The notes under the pieces were generated by a model that was given only the letters and a program-made list of their open reading frames with translations, made no database searches and was not told the origin of the DNA. Positions 21,851 through 30,899 of a stretch of 64,000 nt of DNA are shown here, piece by piece (positions within the stretch are counted from its first letter, which is position 1; every line of letters starts with the position of its first letter). Source of the stretch: Chitinophaga pinensis (lineage in GTDB: Bacteria; Bacteroidota; Bacteroidia; Chitinophagales; Chitinophagaceae); NCBI RefSeq assembly GCF_007896845.1, contig NZ_VOHS01000009.1, forward strand, positions 1 to 64,000. The letters run 5' to 3'. The position numbers and the translations under genes are program-made.

Positions 21851-24800
21851 ATGCCAGATACACATTCTGAAGGGGAGTTGAACAGAAGGCGATCTGGTTC
21901 GGTACCCAATGCTGCGTTAAAAAGCATATTAGCAATCCTTTCTGAATTTTCCGGGGTAGATTTCCTGCAATACAAGATATCAACCATTACGAGGAGGCTT
22001 CAGCGAAGAATGTCGCTTGTAAATATTCAACGATTTGAAGAATATCTTACGTTTATAAAGGATAATGAGAACGAGCAGAATATCGTCTACGCAGACCTGC
22101 TGATCCACGTATCTTCATTTTTCAGGGACGAAGGTAGTTTCGAATACCTGCTCAGGTTCATACTACCCCAGATTGTCAGGTTGTCCCGCGAGAAAGAAGA
22201 ACAGGTGCGTATATGGGTAGCCGGTTGTTCGACCGGTGAAGAAGCCTACTCCATTGCCATGTGCCTCTATGAACTGATGGGAGATGAGCATTTTGCCAGC
22301 AACGTTAAGATTTTCGCTACAGACCTTTCGGAAACAGTAATCGCTACTGCCCGGAAAGCCTTTTATACAACAACACAGGTTGCCGGTGTCGCCCCCGAGC
22401 GACTGGAACGTTTTTTTGTAGAAGTGGAGCAGGGATATGAGATATCTGCCATCATCAGGGACGCCTGTGTGTTTGCCTGCCATAATATGCTGACAGATCC
22501 GCCATTTGCCAAGCTGAATCTTATCAGTTGCCGTAACGTGCTCATTTATATGCAGCCGGTACTGCAAAAGAAAATGCTGAGCATCTTTAATTACGCACTT
22601 AAAGATCGCGGTTTCCTCTGGCTGGGCAAGTCAGAAACAAACCGGTCTCCGGACCTCTTTGAGATGCCTTCAAAGAAAACAAAGATCTATCTTAAAAAGA
22701 ATGTAGATAAATGGACGCTGAGAAGTGCGTTCCCGACTAATAAAAAAATAAAGCATATGACACCAAGCTTTGATCAGGAGAGGGATGAAAATGTAGATGC
22801 TCAGAAAGCGGCTGACAGTATTATACTTTCTATGTATGCACCGTCAGCAGTCCTGCTTAATGAAAAACTGGACATCGTGGAGTTCAGAGGTGTTACCATG
22901 CAGTTTTTTGAACACGGTCCCGGTAAAGCCAGCCTCAATATCCTGAAACTGGCCCATAGAGATCTCGTGCATAGCCTCCGTAGCGCACTCAGTCAGGCAC
23001 AGTCCACCAAAAGGAATGTCCGTAAGGATGGTCTCACCATCACCACTCCATCCGGTACGCTCAATGTTTCCTTTGAAATCGTACCGATCAGTAACCTGCA
23101 CGAAAACTACTTCCTCGTTATTTTCAATAACCAGCAAAACGATCTTGCCGGTAGCGAAATAGCGGCCAAAAGGGTAGATGTGACTGAGACAACAGATGAG
23201 AAGAACCTGCGCATTTTCCAGCTGGAAAGAGAAGTACAGCGTTATAAAGAAGAACTGCGTGCGGTGGCAGAAGCTTATGAGGCGACCAATGAAGAACTGC
23301 AGTCTGCCAACGAGGAACTGAAAAGTCTGAATGAAGAACTGGAAGTTTCACAGGAGGAATTACAGGTGATTAACGATGAACTCAGCACCCGTAACAACGA
23401 TCTGCTGGAAAGAAATAATCAGCTGAATAATGCAAGATTGTACGCAGAGTCAATCGTCAATACCGTACATGAATCCCTCCTGATTCTTGATACCAATATC
23501 CGTGTGGTAAGCGCCAATGCGTCCTTCTATCGCGCCTTTAAAATGGAACGTAAGGAGACCGAAGGCAAACTGCTCTATGAATTGGGCAATAAACAATGGA
23601 ATACTTCGGATCTGCGGTCATTGATGGAAAACCTCATGACTTCAAGAACGCCGTTCGCGAACTACGAACTGACCTACAAATCCACAGGCAACGGCTCCCG
23701 TACCATCATGATGAACGGGCAGCTGATCACCTCCCAGGATCTGAAAGAAGAACTGATCCTCATTGCCATAGAAGATATTACAGAAGTAAGGGAAGCCAGA
23801 GAACGTATCGCCCGTAAACAGGAAGTGGTCCGTAATAACGAAGAACGACTGCGGCTGGCACTTGAAGGTACACGCACCGGTACATGGGACTTCAATCCAT
23901 TATCCAAAGAACTGCTGTTGTCCGACAGAAGCCGGGAACTTTTTGGCATCACGGCATTAACTCCGCTGGACTTTGATAACTTCCTCAAAGTTATTCATCC
24001 GGCGGATGCTGCCGCTGCTCAGGCACGTATCTATTCAGCCCTCGCAGGAAAAGACAATGGACAGATCAACGTTGATTTCCGTATCAATATCTCTGAGGAG
24101 AAAGTAAACTGGATCTCCTGTAAAGCACAGGTGTTCTTTGACGACCACAGTACCGCCGTGCGTGTGTTGGGTGTGGTTACTGACATTACTGAAAATAAAC
24201 AGTTTGAAAAACACCTGCAGGAGGTCAATGACCGCCTGAACTTTGCGTTGCAGACAGGTCGCCTTGGTTCATGGGAACTGGATCTGAGTTCCGGTGTGAT
24301 ACATGGGAATGAACAGTTTAAAAGTAACTACGGACTGGCATCACAGGCCGGTTTTACATATGAAAAGTTACTGGCGATGATCCTGCCGGAAGATGTACGC
24401 CGTGCAGAAGAAGCGCTGCAACATGCACTGAGCAACCGGATGCTTTATGTGGAAGAATATCGTATCCGCTGGACGGACAGTTCCGTACACTGGATCGCAG
24501 CTACGGGGCAGGGCGTGTATGAAGAGGATGGTTCTGTGAAAAAAATGATCGGTGTGACAATGGATATCACCGAAAGAAAACTGGCACAGTTGCACCTCCA
24601 GCAAAGTGAAGCTTATTTCAGAATGATTGCGGATACCGCGCCGGCAATGATCTGGATCGCTGAAAAAGATGGCTCTTTCTCCTTCTTCAATAAAGCATGG
24701 CAGAAATATACCGGTCGTTCCCTTGATCAGAATAAAGACAATGGCTGGTACGATATCATGCATCCGGAAGATACCGATAAGTGGAAGATCAATTTTAGCC

Positions 24801-25762
24801 GTTCCTCCCGCGACAGAAAGAACTTCTATTCTGAGTTCCGCCTGAAGCGTCATGATGGAACCTATCATTGGCTGGCCTGCTCAGGTATCCCGCGGTTTAA
24901 CTCGCAGGATGAGTTTGTTGGATTTATCGGCGCCTGTACCGATATCGATGATCAGAAGATGGTAGAAGATGCACTGGAAAGAAAAGTACGGGAAAGAACC
25001 ATCGCACTGGAAGACGCCAACGCCAACCTGTCCAAACGGAACCATGAACTGGAACAGTTTGTATTTATTACCTCCCACGACTTACAGGAACCGCTCAGAA
25101 AGATCCGCCTCTTCGCCGATATGCTGGAAAGCGTAAAACCCGGCACACCAACCAAGATAGATACCGCCCAGTATCTGAGAAAGGTAAAACAGTCTGCCAT
25201 CAGAATGTCTGACCTGATCAGAGACCTGATCGCTTATTCCCGTCTTGAACTGGGAGAGAATGCTTTCCTGCCGGTGGATCTGAATCAGATCGTTGTAAAT
25301 GTGATAGAAGACTTCGAATTGCTGATCCGTGATAAAAATGCCAAAATTGATATCACAGAATTACCGGTTATTGACGCGGTACCTTTACAGATGAACCAGT
25401 TATTTTATAACCTGATCGGTAATGCCCTGAAATTTTCCATCCCGAACGGAGAGTGCCGTATTACGATCACTGCCAATAAAATATCAGATTCAGAGCTGAA
25501 TGACCTGCCGCTCCTGCCGAAAGGTCCGGGCTATTACAGGATCATTGTGGCGGATAATGGTATTGGTTTCAACCAGACCTATGCTGACAAACTCTTTGTG
25601 ATCTTCCAGCGACTGAATCAGAAGGAGAAATTTGAAGGCACCGGCATCGGTCTGGCCCTCTGTCGTAAGATTATGGATATTCATAATGGTGATATTCAGG
25701 CATTTGGTGTGGAACAACAGGGCGCCGCCTTCCATATTATCATTCCGGAAACACAACAATAA
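21851..25762 (+). CDS. CheR methyltransferase - multi-PAS - histidine kinase hybrid sensor
   Basis: This 1303-aa cytosolic protein begins with CheR N-terminal helices and a SAM-dependent methyltransferase domain (VAGCSTGEEAYSIAM; NVLIYM). A PAS-like domain is followed by a long coiled coil near residues 450-545 (NEELQSANEELKSLNEEL) and then about four PAS/PAC modules (WIAEKDGSFSFFNKAW, ending in typical DITERK motifs). HisKA has its phosphoacceptor at His1076 (ITSHDLQEPLRKI). The HATPase domain ends the protein (NLIGNALKFS, DNGIGF, GTGIGLALCRKI). No receiver domain or output regulator is adjacent, so the phosphotransfer partner is unknown. It probably acts with the CheB domain protein 86 bp upstream. 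There are no transmembrane segments, so the signal is likely internal. Confidence 0.92.
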   Translation: MPDTHSEGELNRRRSGSVPNAALKSILAILSEFSGVDFLQYKISTITRRLQRRMSLVNIQRFEEYLTFIKDNENEQNIVYADLLIHVSSFFRDEGSFEYLLRFILPQIVRLSREKEEQVRIWVAGCSTGEEAYSIAMCLYELMGDEHFASNVKIFATDLSETVIATARKAFYTTTQVAGVAPERLERFFVEVEQGYEISAIIRDACVFACHNMLTDPPFAKLNLISCRNVLIYMQPVLQKKMLSIFNYALKDRGFLWLGKSETNRSPDLFEMPSKKTKIYLKKNVDKWTLRSAFPTNKKIKHMTPSFDQERDENVDAQKAADSIILSMYAPSAVLLNEKLDIVEFRGVTMQFFEHGPGKASLNILKLAHRDLVHSLRSALSQAQSTKRNVRKDGLTITTPSGTLNVSFEIVPISNLHENYFLVIFNNQQNDLAGSEIAAKRVDVTETTDEKNLRIFQLEREVQRYKEELRAVAEAYEATNEELQSANEELKSLNEELEVSQEELQVINDELSTRNNDLLERNNQLNNARLYAESIVNTVHESLLILDTNIRVVSANASFYRAFKMERKETEGKLLYELGNKQWNTSDLRSLMENLMTSRTPFANYELTYKSTGNGSRTIMMNGQLITSQDLKEELILIAIEDITEVREARERIARKQEVVRNNEERLRLALEGTRTGTWDFNPLSKELLLSDRSRELFGITALTPLDFDNFLKVIHPADAAAAQARIYSALAGKDNGQINVDFRINISEEKVNWISCKAQVFFDDHSTAVRVLGVVTDITENKQFEKHLQEVNDRLNFALQTGRLGSWELDLSSGVIHGNEQFKSNYGLASQAGFTYEKLLAMILPEDVRRAEEALQHALSNRMLYVEEYRIRWTDSSVHWIAATGQGVYEEDGSVKKMIGVTMDITERKLAQLHLQQSEAYFRMIADTAPAMIWIAEKDGSFSFFNKAWQKYTGRSLDQNKDNGWYDIMHPEDTDKWKINFSRSSRDRKNFYSEFRLKRHDGTYHWLACSGIPRFNSQDEFVGFIGACTDIDDQKMVEDALERKVRERTIALEDANANLSKRNHELEQFVFITSHDLQEPLRKIRLFADMLESVKPGTPTKIDTAQYLRKVKQSAIRMSDLIRDLIAYSRLELGENAFLPVDLNQIVVNVIEDFELLIRDKNAKIDITELPVIDAVPLQMNQLFYNLIGNALKFSIPNGECRITITANKISDSELNDLPLLPKGPGYYRIIVADNGIGFNQTYADKLFVIFQRLNQKEKFEGTGIGLALCRKIMDIHNGDIQAFGVEQQGAAFHIIIPETQQ

Positions 25763-25818
25763 CATAGTATAACCGGCACAATAAAAAACCGGGATCAACG
25801 TATTATTGATATAAAATG

Positions 25819-25842
25819 AATGGCTCTCTGCGGGGAGCCATT
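25819..25842 (+). terminator. Hairpin after the CheR-PAS-kinase gene
   Basis: A 10-bp stem with one G-U pair (AATGGCTCTC/GGGAGCCATT) and TGCG loop, 57 bp after the stop, without a T run. Termination or transcript 3'-end protection are both possible. Confidence 0.45.
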
Positions 25843-25921
25843 TACTGTTTCCAGTATTATACAAACAGTCCCGGTTTAAACTGCTGGGAATCAGTTCGTA
25901 TTATTATTGGAATTTTTAATA

Positions 25922-25929
25922 TAAATTTG
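25922..25929 (+). promoter_or_regulatory. -7 box of the CBM6-like protein gene
   Basis: TAAATTTG is an exact TAnnTTTG match 75 nt before the start codon. No TTG lies at the standard -33 spacing. Confidence 0.5.
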
Positions 25930-26004
25930 CGTAATTTTTCGACCTAATTAGTATTTTGGACACTGGTCAGGTTGCCTGAAAGACACCTGACTGATTGAAT
26001 CGCT

Positions 26005-26466
26005 ATGAGGCCTATCCTATGTCTTTTTTTCTTAATTGTGCAATTGATTGTCCGGGGACAAACGGCTCCAACACCACCGTCTGCAACGCCGCCACCCGCG
26101 GGTACAACCGTACCGGCAGCACCTTTAAAGAAAGGCAATTTTGAAACAGAATTTAAGATGAAATCGGGCAGTTACCTGGGCTTTGGTCAGGTCAACCTTG
26201 GTATGGGTGAAATTGGCTTTAAAGTGGTCGTATTTTGCCAGAATAAGGAAAAGAAGAGTGGTAGACTGGAATTTCGTATAGACCGCCCAAAAGGGAAGAA
26301 AAGCAGGCGTATCGGTACACTACAGATCCCTTATACCGGCGATACGACATATGCCCTGAAACTGGTGGGTAATCCGAAATATTCGAATGGTATCCATGAC
26401 CTCTATCTGGTAGCGAAAGGAAATCCTTTCAGTATCACCTCGATTACCTTTGTACAGGATTATTAA
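26005..26466 (+). CDS. Small secreted protein with CBM6-like fold
   Basis: The 153-aa protein has a signal peptide (MRPILCLFFLIVQLIVRG) and a proline/threonine/alanine-rich linker at about residues 20-45. The remaining 105 residues end with RRIGTLQIPYTGD, a spacer, then GIHDLYLVAKG and a final strand. This ending resembles family 6 carbohydrate-binding modules (IGTVxVPxTGxW, GTHDLYLVFKG). No catalytic domain or sorting tail is attached, which is unusual for a binding module. It may be a free carbohydrate- or peptidoglycan-associated protein. The CBM6 assignment rests on motif resemblance only. Confidence 0.65.
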   Translation: MRPILCLFFLIVQLIVRGQTAPTPPSATPPPAGTTVPAAPLKKGNFETEFKMKSGSYLGFGQVNLGMGEIGFKVVVFCQNKEKKSGRLEFRIDRPKGKKSRRIGTLQIPYTGDTTYALKLVGNPKYSNGIHDLYLVAKGNPFSITSITFVQDY

Positions 26467-26487
26467 ATAACATCTTTTTAAATATCT

Positions 26488-26516
26488 GGCCGGGAGAAAT
26501 ACTTCCGGCCTTTTTT
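26488..26516 (+). terminator. Rho-independent terminator of the CBM6-like gene
   Basis: A 9-bp stem with one G-U pair (GGCCGGGAG/CTTCCGGCC), AAATA loop and six T residues, 21 bp after the stop codon. Confidence 0.9.
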
Positions 26517-26541
26517 ATGCCCTGTCATGGGTTAATCAGTG

Positions 26542-26614
26542 CTTATATAATAGTCATCCTTCGTTAATGCTACGTTATAAACGTAGCATTAACGAAGGAT
26601 GACTATTATATAAG
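26542..26614. repeat. Perfect 35-bp-arm palindrome between convergent genes
   Basis: The arms at 26542-26576 and 26580-26614 are perfectly complementary, with a 3-nt loop (ATA). Outside them, AATCAGTGCT at 26534-26543 and AGCATTGATT near 26624-26633 are again nearly complementary. It starts 18 bp after the stop of the minus-strand gene and follows the plus-strand terminator, so it can act as terminator for the minus-strand gene. A perfect stem this long is far beyond what termination needs; it may form a cruciform or be a non-autonomous element. Confidence 0.9.
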
Positions 26615-26631
26615 TATTATCTGAGCATTGA

Positions 26632-27198
26632 TTAAAGGGGAATGGTAACCTGATCTTCTCTCCTCGTCACCATATCAGCTGATATATTTTCTGCTGACAT
26701 ATAATCAGCAATAGACAATTGCGGTTGTATTTTCACTACGAATGTCTGTACCGCTTGTTTTGCCACTTGTTGTAACTGATTACCGGTTGCCAATATAAGA
26801 TATTCGCCTGCGACGCCCAGTAGTGTAAGCGTACCGGTGATATAAGTAATAGCTACCTTATGTACAGTCTTATCGCTGACGTCGGATGCAATGATTTCAA
26901 ACTGATGACCTGCAAAGGACAGCGGCTGGCCCAGATTATCGGTCAGTACGGGGATGCGCTGTTGCAGGGAGCGGATAAAAAGCCCTACAGAGAAACCAAC
27001 CTTATAATGTAGGGACGCAGCCTTCGGATCAGCCATCCGTACTTCTTCAAAGGTCCTGAACTGCTGGTCCCGGTTATAGGCCTGTACCTGCAGGAGAAAT
27101 TCATTATAACTTTCATGAAATACTTCTTTTTCGAAATCCGTCTGCGCAGTCGCATCTATCATCTGACGGTAGGAGAGTCTGATCAGTGCTTTTTCCAT
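26632..27198 (-). CDS. Hypothetical protein, 188 aa
   Basis: I do not recognise this family. The protein has no signal peptide. The N-terminal 100 residues are polar and helical (FEKEVFHESYNEFLLQVQAY). A strand-rich centre contains a hydrophobic segment (ITYITGTLTLLGVAGEYLIL) that may be buried or may associate with membrane. The last 50 residues are again polar. Codon use resembles the neighbours. The gene stands alone on the minus strand between a CBM6-like gene and a SusC/SusD locus, and its 3' end runs into the 35-bp palindrome. Confidence 0.75.
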   Translation of the reverse strand: MEKALIRLSYRQMIDATAQTDFEKEVFHESYNEFLLQVQAYNRDQQFRTFEEVRMADPKAASLHYKVGFSVGLFIRSLQQRIPVLTDNLGQPLSFAGHQFEIIASDVSDKTVHKVAITYITGTLTLLGVAGEYLILATGNQLQQVAKQAVQTFVVKIQPQLSIADYMSAENISADMVTRREDQVTIPL

Positions 27199-27627
27199 TG
27201 TTCCTGTTTTTGATAAAAACTAATTTAGCGCATTCCCGGGTTCCGGCCCCTATGGGAGCGGGAATTAGCGGTAAAACCGCCATTTTTTGAGGTCAGCCGT
27301 ACAGCTGAGCATATATATTTTCACTATAGTATGACCGCAGTATGTTAAAAGAAATATAAAAGTTGATTATTTTTTCTATTTTAGGTGTGAAAATGACACG
27401 TTGAGAAATTTATCGTTATGAAAACTAGGCTGCACTCTATGTGATAAAAACCTATGTAGTTGTATTGTGCTATTGACCCGCTACCTTATATTCTTTAACA
27501 TGTATAAACCGGACTTAATGATGACAACCACTAATAGCGTCTGAAACGAAGATGTTGCCGCATCTCTTTTTACAGCCAAAATCCAGCGATTTGTAATCAG
27601 CCTTTATTAACCACACAAATCAAACGT
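27199..27627. other. 429-bp intergenic region upstream of the second susC
   Basis: No gene is visible. Short inverted repeats occur at 27234-27267 (ATTCCCG/CGGGAAT) and 27268-27280 (GCGGT/ACCGC, then a T tract). A weak promoter candidate for susC is TTG at 27465-27467, 19 nt, TATATTCT at 27487-27494. That would give a leader of about 130 nt. No sigma/FecR pair or hybrid regulator gene adjoins this susC. Confidence 0.5.
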
Positions 27628-30600
27628 ATGAAAAATGTAGACCTGTTGAAGGTCAGGCATCGTTATGCCTGGCAGTCAGCACTATTGCGCATGAAATTTA
27701 CCTTGCTGCTTTTTTTACCTGCCTTGTATCCGCTTGTAGCGTCGGCAGATGGTTATCACACCTTATTCTCTGTGCAACAGGATGTCACTCTAAAGGGAAA
27801 GATCGTTGATAAAAATAAAGAACCTGTGATCGGTGCTACCGTCAAGGTGGTCGGCACTTCCAAAGGTACTACTACACTCCCGGATGGTACTTTTACGTTA
27901 AATGTAGCCAATGGCGCTCAAATCAGCGTTTCTGCAATCGGTTTCCTACCGCAAACACTCACTGTAAACGGTAACGGCCCACTCACTATTACACTGGATG
28001 CAGACACAAAAGGTCTCAGCGAAGTAGTCGTGGTTGGTTATGGTGCGCAGAAAAGAGAAGCTGTATCAGGTTCTATCGCCACCGTAAAAGGTGCAGATCT
28101 GGTGAAGTCTCCTGCTACCAACCTGTCCAACTCCATCGCTGGTCGTATGCCAGGTGTTACCGCTATGCAAAACAGTGGTGAACCGGGTGCAGATGGTTCC
28201 TCCCTGCGTATTCGTGGTTCCAATACGCTGGGTAATAATGACCCGCTCATTGTTATTGATGGTGTGGCTGGTCGTACCGGTGGTCTGGAACGTTTAAATC
28301 CGCAGGATATCGAAAGCATCTCTGTGTTGAAAGATGCTTCTGCCGCTATCTATGGTGCGCGTGCAGCGAATGGCGTTATCCTCGTAACAACCAAACGTGG
28401 TAAAAGCGGGAAACCTCAGCTGAATTATTCCTTTAATCAGGGATGGTCTCAGCCGACGCATATCCCTGAAATGTCAGATGCGGCTGAATATGCACAGGTA
28501 CGCGATGAACTGAGCCTTTATCGTGATGTTCCCGGCAGGGAATGGTCAGACGCATGGTCTGTATACAGACAGGGCGGTTCATATACTTCACCAACTACCA
28601 ATAAGAAATGGGATGTGGCTTTCGGTCCTTCCGAAATTGATAAATTCCGGAACAGCACAGACCCGTGGTTATATCCTAATACAGACTGGTACAAGTCCAC
28701 GTTTAAGACATGGGCGCCACAGTCCAACCATAGCGTACAGGTATCCGGCGGTAGCGAAAATATGCGTTACCTGACCTCTTTCGGTTATCAGTCACAGGAT
28801 GCTTACTATAAAAAATCGGCAACGGGCTACGATCAGTATAGTCTGCGCGTTAATCTGGATGCTAAAATCAATAAATATGTCAATGTCAGCGTAGACATGT
28901 TAGGGCGTCAGGAAGAGCGTAATTATCCTACCCGTAGTGCCAGCGATATCTTCCGTATGCTCATGCGTGGTAAGCCGACAGAGCCTGCTTTCTGGCCAAA
29001 CGGACTGCCCGGTCCGGATATTGAATATGGTAACAACCCGGTTGTCATCACCACCGACCAGACAGGTTACGATAAAGACAAACGCTATTACGTACAGACA
29101 AATGCCCGACTTGACATCCTGATACCCGGTGTGGAAGGATTGAAACTGAGCGGTAACGTAGCATTTGATAAATACCTCAAACGCACCAAGAGATGGATGA
29201 CACCATGGTACCTCTATACATGGGATAAGAAAACGTACGAACAGGACGGCACAACACCGCAGCTTGTCAGAAGTAAACGTGGTACTGATCAGGCCACACT
29301 CAATCAGGGAGATGAAGACCAGAGCAATATCCTGATGCGTGGTTTATTGACCTACGATCGCACTTTTAACAAGAACCATACACTCAACTTCGTATTCGGT
29401 ATTGAAAGAGAAACTGTACACTCTGATAATTTCAACGCACTCCGCAAGTATTTCATTTCTCCATTGATCGATCAGATGTTTGCTGGTGGTGATGCGGAAA
29501 AAGACAATGGTGGTTCTGCATGGGATCGTGCACGTCTGAACTACTTCGGTCGTGTGGCTTACAACTACAAAGAGAAATACCTCGCAGAGTTTGTATGGCG
29601 TAATGATGGCTCCTACATGTTCCCATCTGCTTCCCGCTTCGGCTTCTTCCCGGGATTGATGCTGGGTTGGCGCATATCTGAAGAGAACTTCTGGAAAGAC
29701 AATGTGAAGTTCATGAACTATCTGAAACTGCGTGCTTCATGGGGTAAGCTGGGTAATGATCAGGTGTACTTCGATGATAACAACGATGGTACCCTGACCT
29801 TACAGGAATACCAGTATTATTCTACGTACGGTTTCAGCAGCTATATACTCGGGGCAACGTCCTGAAATCATTGTACGAAGCGCGTATCCCGAATCCATAT
29901 ATCTCATGGGAAGTAGCTAACAACTACAACGTAGGTCTGGATGGCGCTTTGTTAAATGGTAAGATTTACTTCGAACTGGACGCGTTCATGAACAAGCGCT
30001 CCGGTATTCTGGTAAGAAGAAATGCTTCTGTGCCACAGACAACCGGTATGACCCTGCCTGCCGAGAATATCGGTAAAGTAGATAACAAAGGTTTTGAATT
30101 CCGCATAGGATACAACAATACTGTCGGTACTAAATTCCGCTATGACGTAAGCGTGAATGGTGGTTACTCCAAAAACAAGATAGTATTCTGGGATGAAGCA
30201 CCGGGTGCTCCGGTATGGCAACGTTCTACCGGCATGCCAATGAATACTGCGCTCTATTATGAATATGATGGCGTATTTAAAGATTACGCAGAGATCGATA
30301 AGAACACAGTTGATTATTCTGCACTCACCAACAATCTCCGTCCCGGTGATATGAAGTTCAAGGATATCGATGGTAACGGTAAGATCAACGGTGATGATAA
30401 GATCCGCTATAATAAAAGTTCACAGCCGACATTTACCGGTGGCCTGAACGTGAATCTGCAATACAGCAACTTTGACTTCGCTTTGCTCGTGCAGGGCGCT
30501 ACTGGTGGGGCACTGCATATTAATACAGAATCCGGTGAGATCGGCAACTTCACACAGGACTATTTTGATCACCGCTGGAGTCCGGACAATCCAAGCAGTG

Positions 30601-30887
30601 TTGATCCCCGTGTGAACGACCGTAACGATACCTATTGGGCTACAGGTAATACTTACTGGGTACGTAGCACCAATTATGTGCGTCTGAAAAATCTGGAGAT
30701 AGGCTACAGCATTCCTGAATTCCTGAAGAAGAAAGCAGGTATCACCAATCTGAGGATTTACGCCAACTGTTTAAACCTGTTCACCATTGACAACCTGAAG
30801 ATCCTCGATCCGGAATCCGTGAACGGAAATGGCCAGTATTATCCGCAATCAAGGGTATTGAATGCCGGTTTCAATTTAACCTTTTAA
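27628..30887 (+). pseudogene. SusC/RagA TonB-dependent receptor, frameshifted at 29851
   Basis: The gene is open from 27628 to 29865 (745 codons) and again, in another frame, from about 29855 to 30887. Restoring one G in the GGGG run at 29851-29854 changes ILGATS-stop into ILGGNVLKSLYEARIPNP and fuses both parts into a normal receptor of about 1086 aa. Domains are a signal peptide near residues 20-45, carboxypeptidase-regulatory-like domain (GKIVDKNKEPVIGATVKV), plug (VVVVGYGAQKREAVSG, IRGSNTLG, VLKDASAAIYGARAANGV) and a barrel ending in NAGFNLTF. There is no STN domain. I infer a one-base consensus error in an intact gene; a true frameshift is the alternative. SusD follows 12 bp later. Confidence 0.9.
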
Positions 30888-30899
30888 ATCATCAGCATC

